Assembly: GCA_041398565.1 (NCBI GenBank)
Contig: JAWKUN010000004.1
Span: 186,001-250,000 of the forward strand
DNA from: DATGPD01 sp041398565
GTDB lineage: Bacteria; Planctomycetota; UBA1135; UBA2386
DNA: 64,000 bases
Direction of reading: 5' to 3'
Under the pieces are notes generated by a model. That model was not told the DNA's origin and did no database searches. It saw nothing but the letters and a program-made list of their open reading frames with translations. Shown piece after piece: positions 27,320 to 35,129 of the stretch. A program made the position numbers and the translations under genes. The stretch's first letter is position 1. Every line of letters starts with the position of its first letter.

Positions 27320-28564
27320 CTACATCACCAGGCGCACGGCGTTGGTCGTGGCCACCGGCTCGAGCGCCGTCGTGGTGACGAGCGCCTGCACCCACAAGGC
27401 CGCACCCGACAGACTCCGGTTCGGCATGACCGGCACCGGTGGGCTCGCGGCACAGCCCAGCAGATCCACGTCGAAGCCCGACCCGCTCGCGGCGGCAACC
27501 CGCTGCAACGGGCCGGCCAGGCCAGCGTCGATCAGCAGCGAAGCCAGACCCAGACCGGCCGGGTCGACCCGCAAGAGCGCCGGGCCGAGGGAGAGGGAGG
27601 TCGTCGGTCCAACGCTTCCCAGCGCGACGAGGAACGGAAACGCCAGGTGGGTCGGCGGTGCCGCCCCTGGGTCGAACTGTGCAGCATGCACCAGCAAGCG
27701 CAGGTGCCCGGCGGACGTGCGGGTCGCCAGGTCCGTCGCGTAGGCGCCGACGCCGAGTTCGGTCTCGAAGCCGGTCGGGTCGCCGGCCACGCCCCCGGCG
27801 CTCGGTCCCGCCAGCTGCAGCGTCGGGTTGTGCATGCGCAGCCCGACGTACAGTTCGCCGGTCGAACTCGGCATGCCGGTGGTGCCGAACATGGCGATCG
27901 CTCCGCTGGCCCCATCGATACTCCCCGAGTAGCTGGCTCGTCCCGGCGCCAGATGACGCTCACCGAACGACGACTGGAGCACGACGCCCGGATTGCCGGG
28001 TGCGCGCCGGTCGCCCCGACGGCCGTACACCACCATCGCCAGCCCGCGAGCCGCCGGATCGACGGGGTTGGCGGGCGGCACGTCGAGCAGCGTGCGGGTG
28101 CGAGGATTGGTGTTGCTCGGCGAGAAGGCGACTTCGAACACCCACGCACCGTCCGAGGAGATCGACACCATCACTGGGTCGTAGCGGGGGCCGAGCGGCT
28201 GGGTCAGGTCGGGGACCTCGTAGGTCCGACCGGACAGGGTGGCGAACCGCGTGCGGAAGAACTGCACCCCGGGCACCTCGACGTCCACCGGAAACGACCC
28301 CGCGTAGGCGTCGTCGATCGACAGCGCGATCTCGTAGCCAGAGATGCGATGCACCTCGCCGCGCTCCATGATCTCGGTGGGGAACACCTTGAACAGGGCG
28401 TCGCCGTCGCCGTTGCCGAGGGCGGTCGTGTAGTTGGGGAAGAGGTCTTCCCGGTCGACGATCCACCAGTTGCCGAACTCGAGCTTGTTGTGGGCGAACG
28501 AGGTCTGCGCCACCGTGGGGCCGGTCAGCGCGAGCAGGGACGTGACGAGGGCGAGACGGTTCAT
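27320..28564 (-). CDS. Secreted protein of unknown function with shared C-terminal module
   Basis: 414 residues, ATG 28564, signal peptide MNRLALVTSLLALTGPTVAQ. No catalytic motif recognised. The body is Gly/Ala/Val-rich and strand-forming (for example YEIALSIDDAYAGSFPVDVE), with one Asn/Asp-rich early region NYTTALGNGDGD. The end (PPVPVMPNRSLSGAALWVQA ... TTNAVRLVM) fits the same C-terminal module as the proteins at 6729 and 11799, so the three may share a surface-anchoring or sorting route. Divergent from lysS with a 110-bp gap. Confidence 0.8.
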   Translation of the reverse strand: MNRLALVTSLLALTGPTVAQTSFAHNKLEFGNWWIVDREDLFPNYTTALGNGDGDALFKVFPTEIMERGEVHRISGYEIALSIDDAYAGSFPVDVEVPGVQFFRTRFATLSGRTYEVPDLTQPLGPRYDPVMVSISSDGAWVFEVAFSPSNTNPRTRTLLDVPPANPVDPAARGLAMVVYGRRGDRRAPGNPGVVLQSSFGERHLAPGRASYSGSIDGASGAIAMFGTTGMPSSTGELYVGLRMHNPTLQLAGPSAGGVAGDPTGFETELGVGAYATDLATRTSAGHLRLLVHAAQFDPGAAPPTHLAFPFLVALGSVGPTTSLSLGPALLRVDPAGLGLASLLIDAGLAGPLQRVAAASGSGFDVDLLGCAASPPVPVMPNRSLSGAALWVQALVTTTALEPVATTNAVRLVM

Positions 28565-28674
28565 GGCACGCGGGCGCCGGGGCGCCGGCTCGAGATTCTA
28601 GGGACCGGGACGTTCTCGGGGGGCGGCGCTTCGCCTATCCTGCGCGGCTTTGCCGCCGCCAACGAGGATTGGGC

Positions 28675-30162
28675 GTGACCGACAAGATCGCGCAAGACCG
28701 CCAGCAGAAGCTCGAAGCCCTGCGCAGCAAGAGCCAGGATCCCTACCCCGCCCGGGTCGACAAGCCGACGCCGATCGCCGACTGCCTGCCCGACCTCGAC
28801 GCCAAGGCCGGGTCGGTCGTGGTGGTCGCCGGACGCCTCGGCCAGTTCCGTGACTTCGGCAAGCTGCGTTTCGCGCACTTGCACGACCGCACCGGGCACA
28901 TCCAGATCGGCTTCGAGCGCGACACGCTGACGGAGTTCTGGCCGGACCGCAAGCTGGTCGAGACCGGCGACCACGCCGTGGTGCGTGGCCGGCTGGGGCG
29001 AACGCAGAAGGGCGAGCCGACCGTCTGGGCCGACGAAGTGACCTTGGCCAGCAAGGCCCTGCGCCACCCGCCCGAGAAGTGGCACGGCCTGCAAGACGTC
29101 GAGCACCGCTACCGCATGCGGTACGTCGACTTGTTCGCCAACCCCGAGGTGCGCGAGGTGTTCCGCACGCGGGCCCGCCTGCTCGCCGAGATCCGCAGCT
29201 ACTTCGACAGCCTCGGTTACGTCGAGGTCGAGACGCCGATCCTGCAACCCATCTTCGGCGGCGCCACAGCGCGCCCGTTCAGGACGCACCACAACGCGCT
29301 CGACATTCCTCTGTACCTGCGCATCGCGCCGGAGCTGTACCTCAAGCGGCTCCTGGTCGGCGGCCTCGAGCGGGTGTACGAGATCGGCCGGGTGTTCCGC
29401 AACGAAGGCGTGAGCACGCGCCACAACCCCGAGTTCACCATGCTCGAGAGCTACGAGGCGTGGGCGGACTACCGCGACATCATGGCGCGTGTCGAGGGGC
29501 TCTTCGGACATCTGGTGCGCACCGTGCTCGGCGGCGACGGCAAGGTCTCCTTCCGCGATCGACAGTACGACTTGCAGCCTCCGTTCGCGAAGCGCAAGTA
29601 CCTCGACCTCTTCGCCGAGCACAACCACGGCATCGACTTCTTCGACGAAGCCGCGGTGCGGGCACGCGCCGTCGACCTCGGCATCGACGTGCAAGGACGC
29701 TCGCACTACAAGCTGGCCAACGACGTCTTCGAGGCCACGGTCGAGCACACTCTCGACGGGCCGATCTTCGTCCACGACTACCCCAAGCCCATCTGCCCGC
29801 TGGCCAAGACCAGCCCCGACGACCCGCGCGTCGCCGAGCGCTTCGAGCTGTTCGTGGGTGCCATGGAGATGGGCAATGCCTTCTCCGAGCTCAACGACCC
29901 ACAGGATCAGGAGCGGCGCTTCACCGACCAACTCGCCGACAAGGACGACGAGTCGCCCTCGGAGATGGACGTCGACTACGTCACCGCGCTGGAGTTCGGC
30001 ATGCCGCCGGCCGGCGGGCTCGGGATCGGCATCGACCGCCTGGCGATGCTACTGACCGGCAACGCCTCGATCCGCGACGTCGTGCTGTTCCCGCTGCTGC
30101 GCCCACTCCCCGAGACGCCGAGCGCGGAGGACGACGCGCCCCCCACCAAGACGGACGCCTGA
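28675..30162 (+). CDS. lysS: Lysine--tRNA ligase (class II)
   Basis: 495 residues. The GTG at 28675 is preferred because GAGG lies 7 nt upstream; a TTG two codons earlier is possible. N-terminal OB-fold (VVVVAGRLGQFRDFGKLRFAHL), motif 2 region YEIGRVFRNEGVSTRHNPEF, then AMEMGNAFSELNDPQDQ and motif 3 GLGIGIDRLAMLLTG, all standard for LysRS. Charges tRNA(Lys). One nt separates its stop from the following permease gene, so lysS and the Lol-type genes probably share a transcript, an arrangement seen in other bacteria. Confidence 0.97.
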   Translation: MTDKIAQDRQQKLEALRSKSQDPYPARVDKPTPIADCLPDLDAKAGSVVVVAGRLGQFRDFGKLRFAHLHDRTGHIQIGFERDTLTEFWPDRKLVETGDHAVVRGRLGRTQKGEPTVWADEVTLASKALRHPPEKWHGLQDVEHRYRMRYVDLFANPEVREVFRTRARLLAEIRSYFDSLGYVEVETPILQPIFGGATARPFRTHHNALDIPLYLRIAPELYLKRLLVGGLERVYEIGRVFRNEGVSTRHNPEFTMLESYEAWADYRDIMARVEGLFGHLVRTVLGGDGKVSFRDRQYDLQPPFAKRKYLDLFAEHNHGIDFFDEAAVRARAVDLGIDVQGRSHYKLANDVFEATVEHTLDGPIFVHDYPKPICPLAKTSPDDPRVAERFELFVGAMEMGNAFSELNDPQDQERRFTDQLADKDDESPSEMDVDYVTALEFGMPPAGGLGIGIDRLAMLLTGNASIRDVVLFPLLRPLPETPSAEDDAPPTKTDA

Positions 30163-30163
30163 C

Positions 30164-31570
30164 TTGGCCGACGCCTACGCATGGTTCCTGGCGTGGCGCT
30201 ACCTGTGGGCGCGCCGCATCACCCTGATCGGGATGGGCGGCGTGGCGCTGGCCGTGTGGGCGCTGATCGCGGTGATCGCCGTGTTCTCGGGCTTCATCGG
30301 CGAGATCCGCGCCGGTGCCCGCCGTGCCTCGCCCGATCTGCTCCTCACCGAAGTCAAACCCGAGTGCGACTTCGCCGTGGTGGCACCCATCCTGCAGCGC
30401 GATCCCGACGTGGTCGCCGTGGCTCCCCGGGTGCACCAGGACGCCGTCATCGCCGCCTACGGCCGCCACGCCCGCTACGTGCAGGCCACACGCCCGGTGG
30501 AGACGAGCCCCTTGAGCCGCAACTTCGTGCGCGTGCTCGGCATCGATGTGGCTGCCGAGACCCGCGCCAGCGATCTGGTCGCGTGCCTGCAGCTGCGGCC
30601 GGAGGACTCGCACCTGCAGGTGCCGGACCTCGAGCATCCCTTCGACTTGCCGCGCGAGGACATGGAGCGCGCCCTGCGCGCGGCCAGCCCCGACCTACGC
30701 ACACCGCTCGTCGGCAAGCTCGACGGCCTGGTGATGAGTGTTCGCCGTCTGACCCGAGGCGAGCCGATCGAACGCGGCAGCCGCATCGACGTGGTCGCCG
30801 GTCGCTTCGTGCACAGCCCGGACGGCGGGACCGAGGTCGGCGCGAGCCGGCGTCCGACCGTGCTCACGGGAGCGTTCGCCTGCAACCACCGCATCTTCGA
30901 CGACGTCGCCGTGCTGGCCGACATCGAGTTCGTGCGTGGTCTGCTGGGCTATGCGGCCGACGAATCGGACATCGAGCTGTGCACGTCGGTCGCGATCCGG
31001 GTCCGTCCCGGCGCCGACCTCGACGGCGTCGCCAGGCGCCTGGCCGCGGCCGTGCACGACGTCTCCGGCGGGCGCGTGCTGACGTGGGAGGAGCAGAACT
31101 CCACCTTCCTGTCCGCGGTCGACCAAGAGCGCCGGATGATGAAGATCTGCCTGTTCGCGGTGATGCTGGTCGCCGGCTTCCTCATCTACGCGACCCTGCA
31201 CATGATGGTGATGCAGAAGGTGCGCGACATCGGCATCCTCACGTCGATGGGCGGCACCGGCCGCGGGGTGCAGACCATCTTCCTGGTCGGCGGCCTGGCC
31301 ATCGCCGGCGTCGGGTCGGCGATCGGCGTCGTCGCCGGGGTCGCCTCGGCCCTCTACCTCAACCCCATCAACGACTTCTCGCGTCGCACCTTCGGCCGCG
31401 AGCTGTTCCCCACCGACGTCTACGCCCTCAATCAGATTCCGTACGAACTCGACGGACGCTGGATCGTGCAAGTCGTGGTCGCCGCCATCGCACTGGCTCT
31501 GATCGTCGCCTGGCTGCCGGCGCGGCGGGCAGCCAGACTGAACCCGGTCGAGGCCCTGGCCAAGGCCTGA
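30164..31570 (+). CDS. LolC/LolE-type lipoprotein-release permease
   Basis: 468 residues. TTG start one base after the lysS stop; no better start exists, as the first membrane helix begins at residue 18 (ITLIGMGGVALAVWALIAVIAVF). Large periplasmic domain ~45-315, then three helices of an FtsX domain (KICLFAVMLVAGFLIYATLHMM, VRDIGILTSMGGTGRGV, and the final VVVAAIALALIVAWLPARRA). It would form the inner-membrane complex with the LolD ATPase and the permease at 32319 that extracts lipoproteins for the outer membrane. Strong family match; LolC versus LolE cannot be assigned. Confidence 0.9.
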   Translation: MADAYAWFLAWRYLWARRITLIGMGGVALAVWALIAVIAVFSGFIGEIRAGARRASPDLLLTEVKPECDFAVVAPILQRDPDVVAVAPRVHQDAVIAAYGRHARYVQATRPVETSPLSRNFVRVLGIDVAAETRASDLVACLQLRPEDSHLQVPDLEHPFDLPREDMERALRAASPDLRTPLVGKLDGLVMSVRRLTRGEPIERGSRIDVVAGRFVHSPDGGTEVGASRRPTVLTGAFACNHRIFDDVAVLADIEFVRGLLGYAADESDIELCTSVAIRVRPGADLDGVARRLAAAVHDVSGGRVLTWEEQNSTFLSAVDQERRMMKICLFAVMLVAGFLIYATLHMMVMQKVRDIGILTSMGGTGRGVQTIFLVGGLAIAGVGSAIGVVAGVASALYLNPINDFSRRTFGRELFPTDVYALNQIPYELDGRWIVQVVVAAIALALIVAWLPARRAARLNPVEALAKA

Positions 31571-31622
31571 GCGTGTCCCGCCCGCACACCGCCCCGACCA
31601 CCCTCCGGCAAGCACCGCCACC

Positions 31623-32315
31623 ATGACCGAACTCCTGCGCGCCAACGCGGTCACCAAGAGCTATTGGCTGGGCAAACGCGAGATCCCCGTGCTGCGCGGC
31701 GTCGACTTTGCGGTCGAGGCCGGCGAGATGGTGGCGTTGCTGGGTGCCAGCGGCACCGGCAAGTCGACGCTCCTGCACGTGCTCGGCCTCCTCGACGCAC
31801 CCACCAGCGGCGAGGTGCTGTACGACGGCAAGCCGACCCAACGCCTGCCGTCACGCGCCAAGGCCAAGCTGCGTCACCAGGCCATCGGCTTCGTGTTCCA
31901 GTTCTACCATCTCATCCCCGAGCTGAGCGCGCTGCAGAACGTGCTGTTGGGGCAGATGATGTTCCGCAGCCCGCTCGCCTACCTGCGGCAGCGCACTCCG
32001 ATCCGCGCGCACGCCCTGGCGCTCCTCACCGAAGTCGGACTGGAACAACGCCTCGACCACCGACCCGCGGAACTGTCGGGTGGCGAGAAGCAGCGCGTCG
32101 CCATCGCGCGCGCTCTCATCGCCGAGCCGAGGGTGATCCTCGCCGACGAGCCCACCGGCAACCTCGACAGTCAAACCGCGGAGGGTGTGCTGCAACTGCT
32201 CTTCCGCATCAACCGCGAGCGCAAGATCGCCTTCGTCTTGGTCACGCACAACGAAGAGCTGGCAGCTCGTTGCGACCGCATCGTTCGCCTGCGCGACGGC
32301 CAGATCGTGAGCTGA
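31623..32315 (+). CDS. lolD: LolD-type ABC ATPase
   Basis: 230 residues, ATG 31623. Walker A GASGTGKST (41-49), Q-loop region FVFQFYHLIPELSALQNV, signature LSGGEKQRVAIARALI, Walker B VILADEPTGNLDS, H-loop VTHNEELA. Length and motifs match LolD. It lies between the two LolC/E-type permeases, 52 bp after the first and 3 bp before the second, consistent with a LolCDE-like complex powering lipoprotein release. Confidence 0.94.
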   Translation: MTELLRANAVTKSYWLGKREIPVLRGVDFAVEAGEMVALLGASGTGKSTLLHVLGLLDAPTSGEVLYDGKPTQRLPSRAKAKLRHQAIGFVFQFYHLIPELSALQNVLLGQMMFRSPLAYLRQRTPIRAHALALLTEVGLEQRLDHRPAELSGGEKQRVAIARALIAEPRVILADEPTGNLDSQTAEGVLQLLFRINRERKIAFVLVTHNEELAARCDRIVRLRDGQIVS

Positions 32316-32318
32316 ACG

Positions 32319-33710
32319 ATGTACCGCTGGTTCCTCGCCGTCCGCTACCTGCTGCAGCGCCCCATCAACCTGCTCGGCGTGCTGGGAGTGACGCTCAGCG
32401 TCTGGGCACTCATCGTCGTCGTCGCCATCTTCTCCGGCTACATCTCCGAGGTTCGGCGGCACATCCACGGCACCACCGCCGACGTGTCGGTGTTCAACCT
32501 GCCCAGGGACTGCCCCTTCGGCGTGGTCCGCGAGCTGCTGACCGAGGACCCCAACGTCTCCGCCTGCGCACCGCGCATCGTCTGGTCGGGGATGCTGCAC
32601 CCGGTGGCGGCCGGCAAATCGACCACCAGGATCGACGAAGAGGGCCGTCCCACCGGCGACCCCGTCACCGGCAACTCCGTCACCGAGGAACGCGACAACG
32701 GCGGGCTCGACATCGGTGACGACTCGCCGTTCCTGCACCTGATCGGCATCGAGCCGGAAGCGGAGATGCAGGTTTCGGGCTTGGCCGAGTGGCTCGCAGC
32801 GACCACCGACGCCGCCCTGCGCATCGATCCGACCCAGGCGCTGCGATCGGCCGAGCCCGCCGGCGCCGCCTCCCCGCCTGGCATCCTGCTGAGCGAGCGG
32901 CGCGCCGCGCGCGAGCGCCTCGAGCGCGGATCCGAGGTCCAGGTCACCTGCGCACGTCTGTTCAGCGACAACGTGCAGACCGTCGACACGTCGACGATGA
33001 AGCTGCGCTTGCAGGGCGCCTACACGTCGAGGTTCGTGCTGTTCGACGCGAGCACTGCCTTCGTGCACATCGACAGCCTGCGCCACCTCCTCGGCAGCGG
33101 CGATGCCGACGCCTGCAACGTCGTCGCCGTCAAGCTTCGCGACCCGAGCCAGGATCGCGCCACCGCGGAGCGCATCGAACGACGCCTGCGGGAGGCGCTC
33201 AACTACGACGTGTTCGTGCAGGACTGGGAAGCGACCAACGCCATGTTCTTGTCGGCGGTCGACCACCAGCGGTCACTGATGAAGCTCGTGCTCTTCGTCA
33301 TCATGGTGGTGGCTGCCTTCTTGATGTTCGCCACCCTGTCGATGATGGTCACCGAGAAGGAGCACGACATCGGCATCCTCACTGCCATGGGCGCCACCCG
33401 CCTCGGTGTGCTCGACGTGTTCCTCACGTGCGGGCTGGCGATCGTCGTCACCGGCGTACTCCTCGGAATCGTGACCGGCTGCGTCAGCGCGGTCTACCTC
33501 GACAGCTTCAACGAGTGGCTGCGTGCCACCTTCTCGATCGACCTCTTTCCCGTGCGGGTCTACAACCTGCGCCATGTGCCGTACGAGCTCGACCCGACCT
33601 GGATCGCGCAGGTCGGGCTGATGGCGCTGGGGGTTGGAGTCCTGGTGTCCGGCGTGCCGGCCTGGCGCGCCGCGCGGCACGATCCCGTCGACGCGCTTCG
33701 CTGCGAGTGA
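32319..33710 (+). CDS. LolC/LolE-type lipoprotein-release permease (second)
   Basis: 463 residues, ATG 32319. Same layout as the permease at 30164: helix at ~18-42 (NLLGVLGVTLSVWALIVVVAIF), periplasmic domain, then FtsX-domain helices (MKLVLFVIMVVAAFLMFATLSM, EHDIGILTAMGATRLGVLDV, and the C-terminal VGLMALGVGVLVSGVPAWRA). Conserved points shared with its partner include QEATNAMFLSAVDHQR here versus the EEQNSTFLSAVDQER equivalent there, so the pair probably arose by duplication. Completes the lysS-lol operon. Confidence 0.9.
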   Translation: MYRWFLAVRYLLQRPINLLGVLGVTLSVWALIVVVAIFSGYISEVRRHIHGTTADVSVFNLPRDCPFGVVRELLTEDPNVSACAPRIVWSGMLHPVAAGKSTTRIDEEGRPTGDPVTGNSVTEERDNGGLDIGDDSPFLHLIGIEPEAEMQVSGLAEWLAATTDAALRIDPTQALRSAEPAGAASPPGILLSERRAARERLERGSEVQVTCARLFSDNVQTVDTSTMKLRLQGAYTSRFVLFDASTAFVHIDSLRHLLGSGDADACNVVAVKLRDPSQDRATAERIERRLREALNYDVFVQDWEATNAMFLSAVDHQRSLMKLVLFVIMVVAAFLMFATLSMMVTEKEHDIGILTAMGATRLGVLDVFLTCGLAIVVTGVLLGIVTGCVSAVYLDSFNEWLRATFSIDLFPVRVYNLRHVPYELDPTWIAQVGLMALGVGVLVSGVPAWRAARHDPVDALRCE

Positions 33711-33808
33711 CACTCCAGCGGCCATCGGCTCGCGGCCGATCTTCATCCTCGGGCGCGTGCCACCTCCGGGGTGGCGTGGCCTCATCCCGTCGCTAGCCTG
33801 GACACACG

Positions 33809-34147
33809 GTGCGCGCGCTTTCTCTCTTGCCCCTGCTCCTCGTCGGCAGCTGTGCCAGCCTGGAGGAGTCCCCGCTGCGCCGGCAGATCGCAGCCTCGGT
33901 GCAGCCCCTCGCACACGACGTGCGTCGCCTCCTGGCGCCCGACGGCCTCGCCCGCTTCGCGCTCCTCGACCGCCGCCCGATGTTCCTCGACTTCCGCAAC
34001 GCGGTGCGGAGGCTGCCCGCGACCTTGCGCCTCGATGAGCCGCCGCTCGCCGACCGACACACCGCCGTGCGCGCCATGGCCAGCGGTAGCGGATCCTGGC
34101 AGGCACCCGGCCTGCTGACCCGCGCTCTGTCGCGCCTGCTGCCCTGA
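33809..34147 (+). CDS. Small lipoprotein of unknown function
   Basis: 112 residues from GTG 33809. The N-terminus MRALSLLPLLLVGSCAS has a type II signal with lipobox LVGSC and Ser at +2-3, so a lipid-anchored envelope protein. The mature part is Arg/Leu-rich and helical (RRLLAPDGLARFALLDRRPM, then FLDFRNAVRRLPATL). No family recognised. It follows the Lol-type operon by 98 bp and could be a cargo. The first 180-bp repeat begins on the base after its stop. Confidence 0.7.
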   Translation: MRALSLLPLLLVGSCASLEESPLRRQIAASVQPLAHDVRRLLAPDGLARFALLDRRPMFLDFRNAVRRLPATLRLDEPPLADRHTAVRAMASGSGSWQAPGLLTRALSRLLP

Positions 34148-35049
34148 CCCAACGCAGCCTGCGGCCGCACCAAAGGTGCGAGTCGGCGCTACGCGCCGAC
34201 CAGAGAGAGCCGCAGGCCGCTCTATTGCCCGGGGCTTCCAGTGCTGCTCGGGCGTGGCGAATCCGGCACCGTCACGAATCGAACGCCCTGCAGATTCCGC
34301 GCGCCGCGAGGATTCGCAGCACTTGCAGCCCATCGCAGCCTGCGGCCGCACCAAAGGTGCGAGTCGGCGCTGCGCGCCGACCAGAGAGGGCCGCAGGCCG
34401 CTCTATTGCCCGGGGCTTCCAGTGCTGCTCGGGCGTGGCGAATCCGGCACCGTCACGAATCGCACGCCCTGGAGATTCCGCGCGCGCCGCGGATTCGCAG
34501 CGCAGCCCATCGCAGCCTGCGGCCGCGCCGAAGGTGCGAGTCGGCGCTGCGCGCCGACCAGAGAGGGCCGCAGGCCGCTCTATTGCCGGGGCTTCCAGTG
34601 CTGCTCGGGCATGGCGAATCCGGCACCGTCACGAATCGAACGCCCTGCGGATTCCGCGCGCGCCGCGGATTCGCAGCACGCAGCCCATCGCAGCCTGCGG
34701 CCGCCAAGGTGCGAGTCGGCGCTGCGCGCCGACCAGAGAGGGCCGCAGGCCGCTCTATTGCCTGGGGCTTCCAGTGCTGCTCGGGCGTGGCGAATCCGGC
34801 ACCGTCACGAATCGCACGCCCTGGAGATTCCGCGCGCGCCGCGAGGATTCGCAGCACCTGCAGCCCAACGCAGCCTGCGGCCGCACCAAAGGTGCGAGTC
34901 GGCGCTGCGCGCCGACCAGAGAGGGCCGCAGGCCGCTCTATTGCCTGGGGCTTCCAGTGCTGCTCGGGCGTTGCGAACCCGGCACCGTCACGAATCGCAC
35001 GTCCTGCAGATTCCGCGCGCGCCGCGAGGATTCGCAGCACTTGCAGCCC
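34148..35049 (+). repeat. Tandem array of five ~180-bp structured repeats, variant C
   Basis: Copies: 34148-34331, 34332-34508, 34509-34686, 34687-34866, 34867-35049. In the last copy the outer stem is GCCTGCGGCC (34873-34882) with GGCCGCAGGC (34924-34933). It encloses GCACC-AAA-GGTGC (34883-34895) and GTCGGCGC-TGC-GCGCCGAC (34898-34916). The second domain pairs GGGCT..AGTGCTGC (34948-34963) with GCAGCACT..AGCCC (35034-35049). Copies 2-4 carry small deletions near the hairpin or 3' end. No spacers separate the copies, and unit lengths are not multiples of three. The array fills the gap between the lipoprotein and M28 peptidase genes; function is unknown. Confidence 0.93.
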
Positions 35050-35129
35050 AGGAGTCCTGGGGGTCGAACGCCTCGACCCCTGCCCAATTGCCGCTCGCGC
35101 TGGCGCCGGCGGGCGCGTAGAGGAGCACC

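Noticed and set aside
34148..35049. CRISPR array
   Set aside because: Copies are ~180 bp and directly adjacent with no unique spacers, and no cas gene is present.
34148..35049. Integron attC array
   Set aside because: Repeats do not alternate with cassette genes, no integrase gene is present, and the fold has two multi-stem domains rather than a single attC hairpin.
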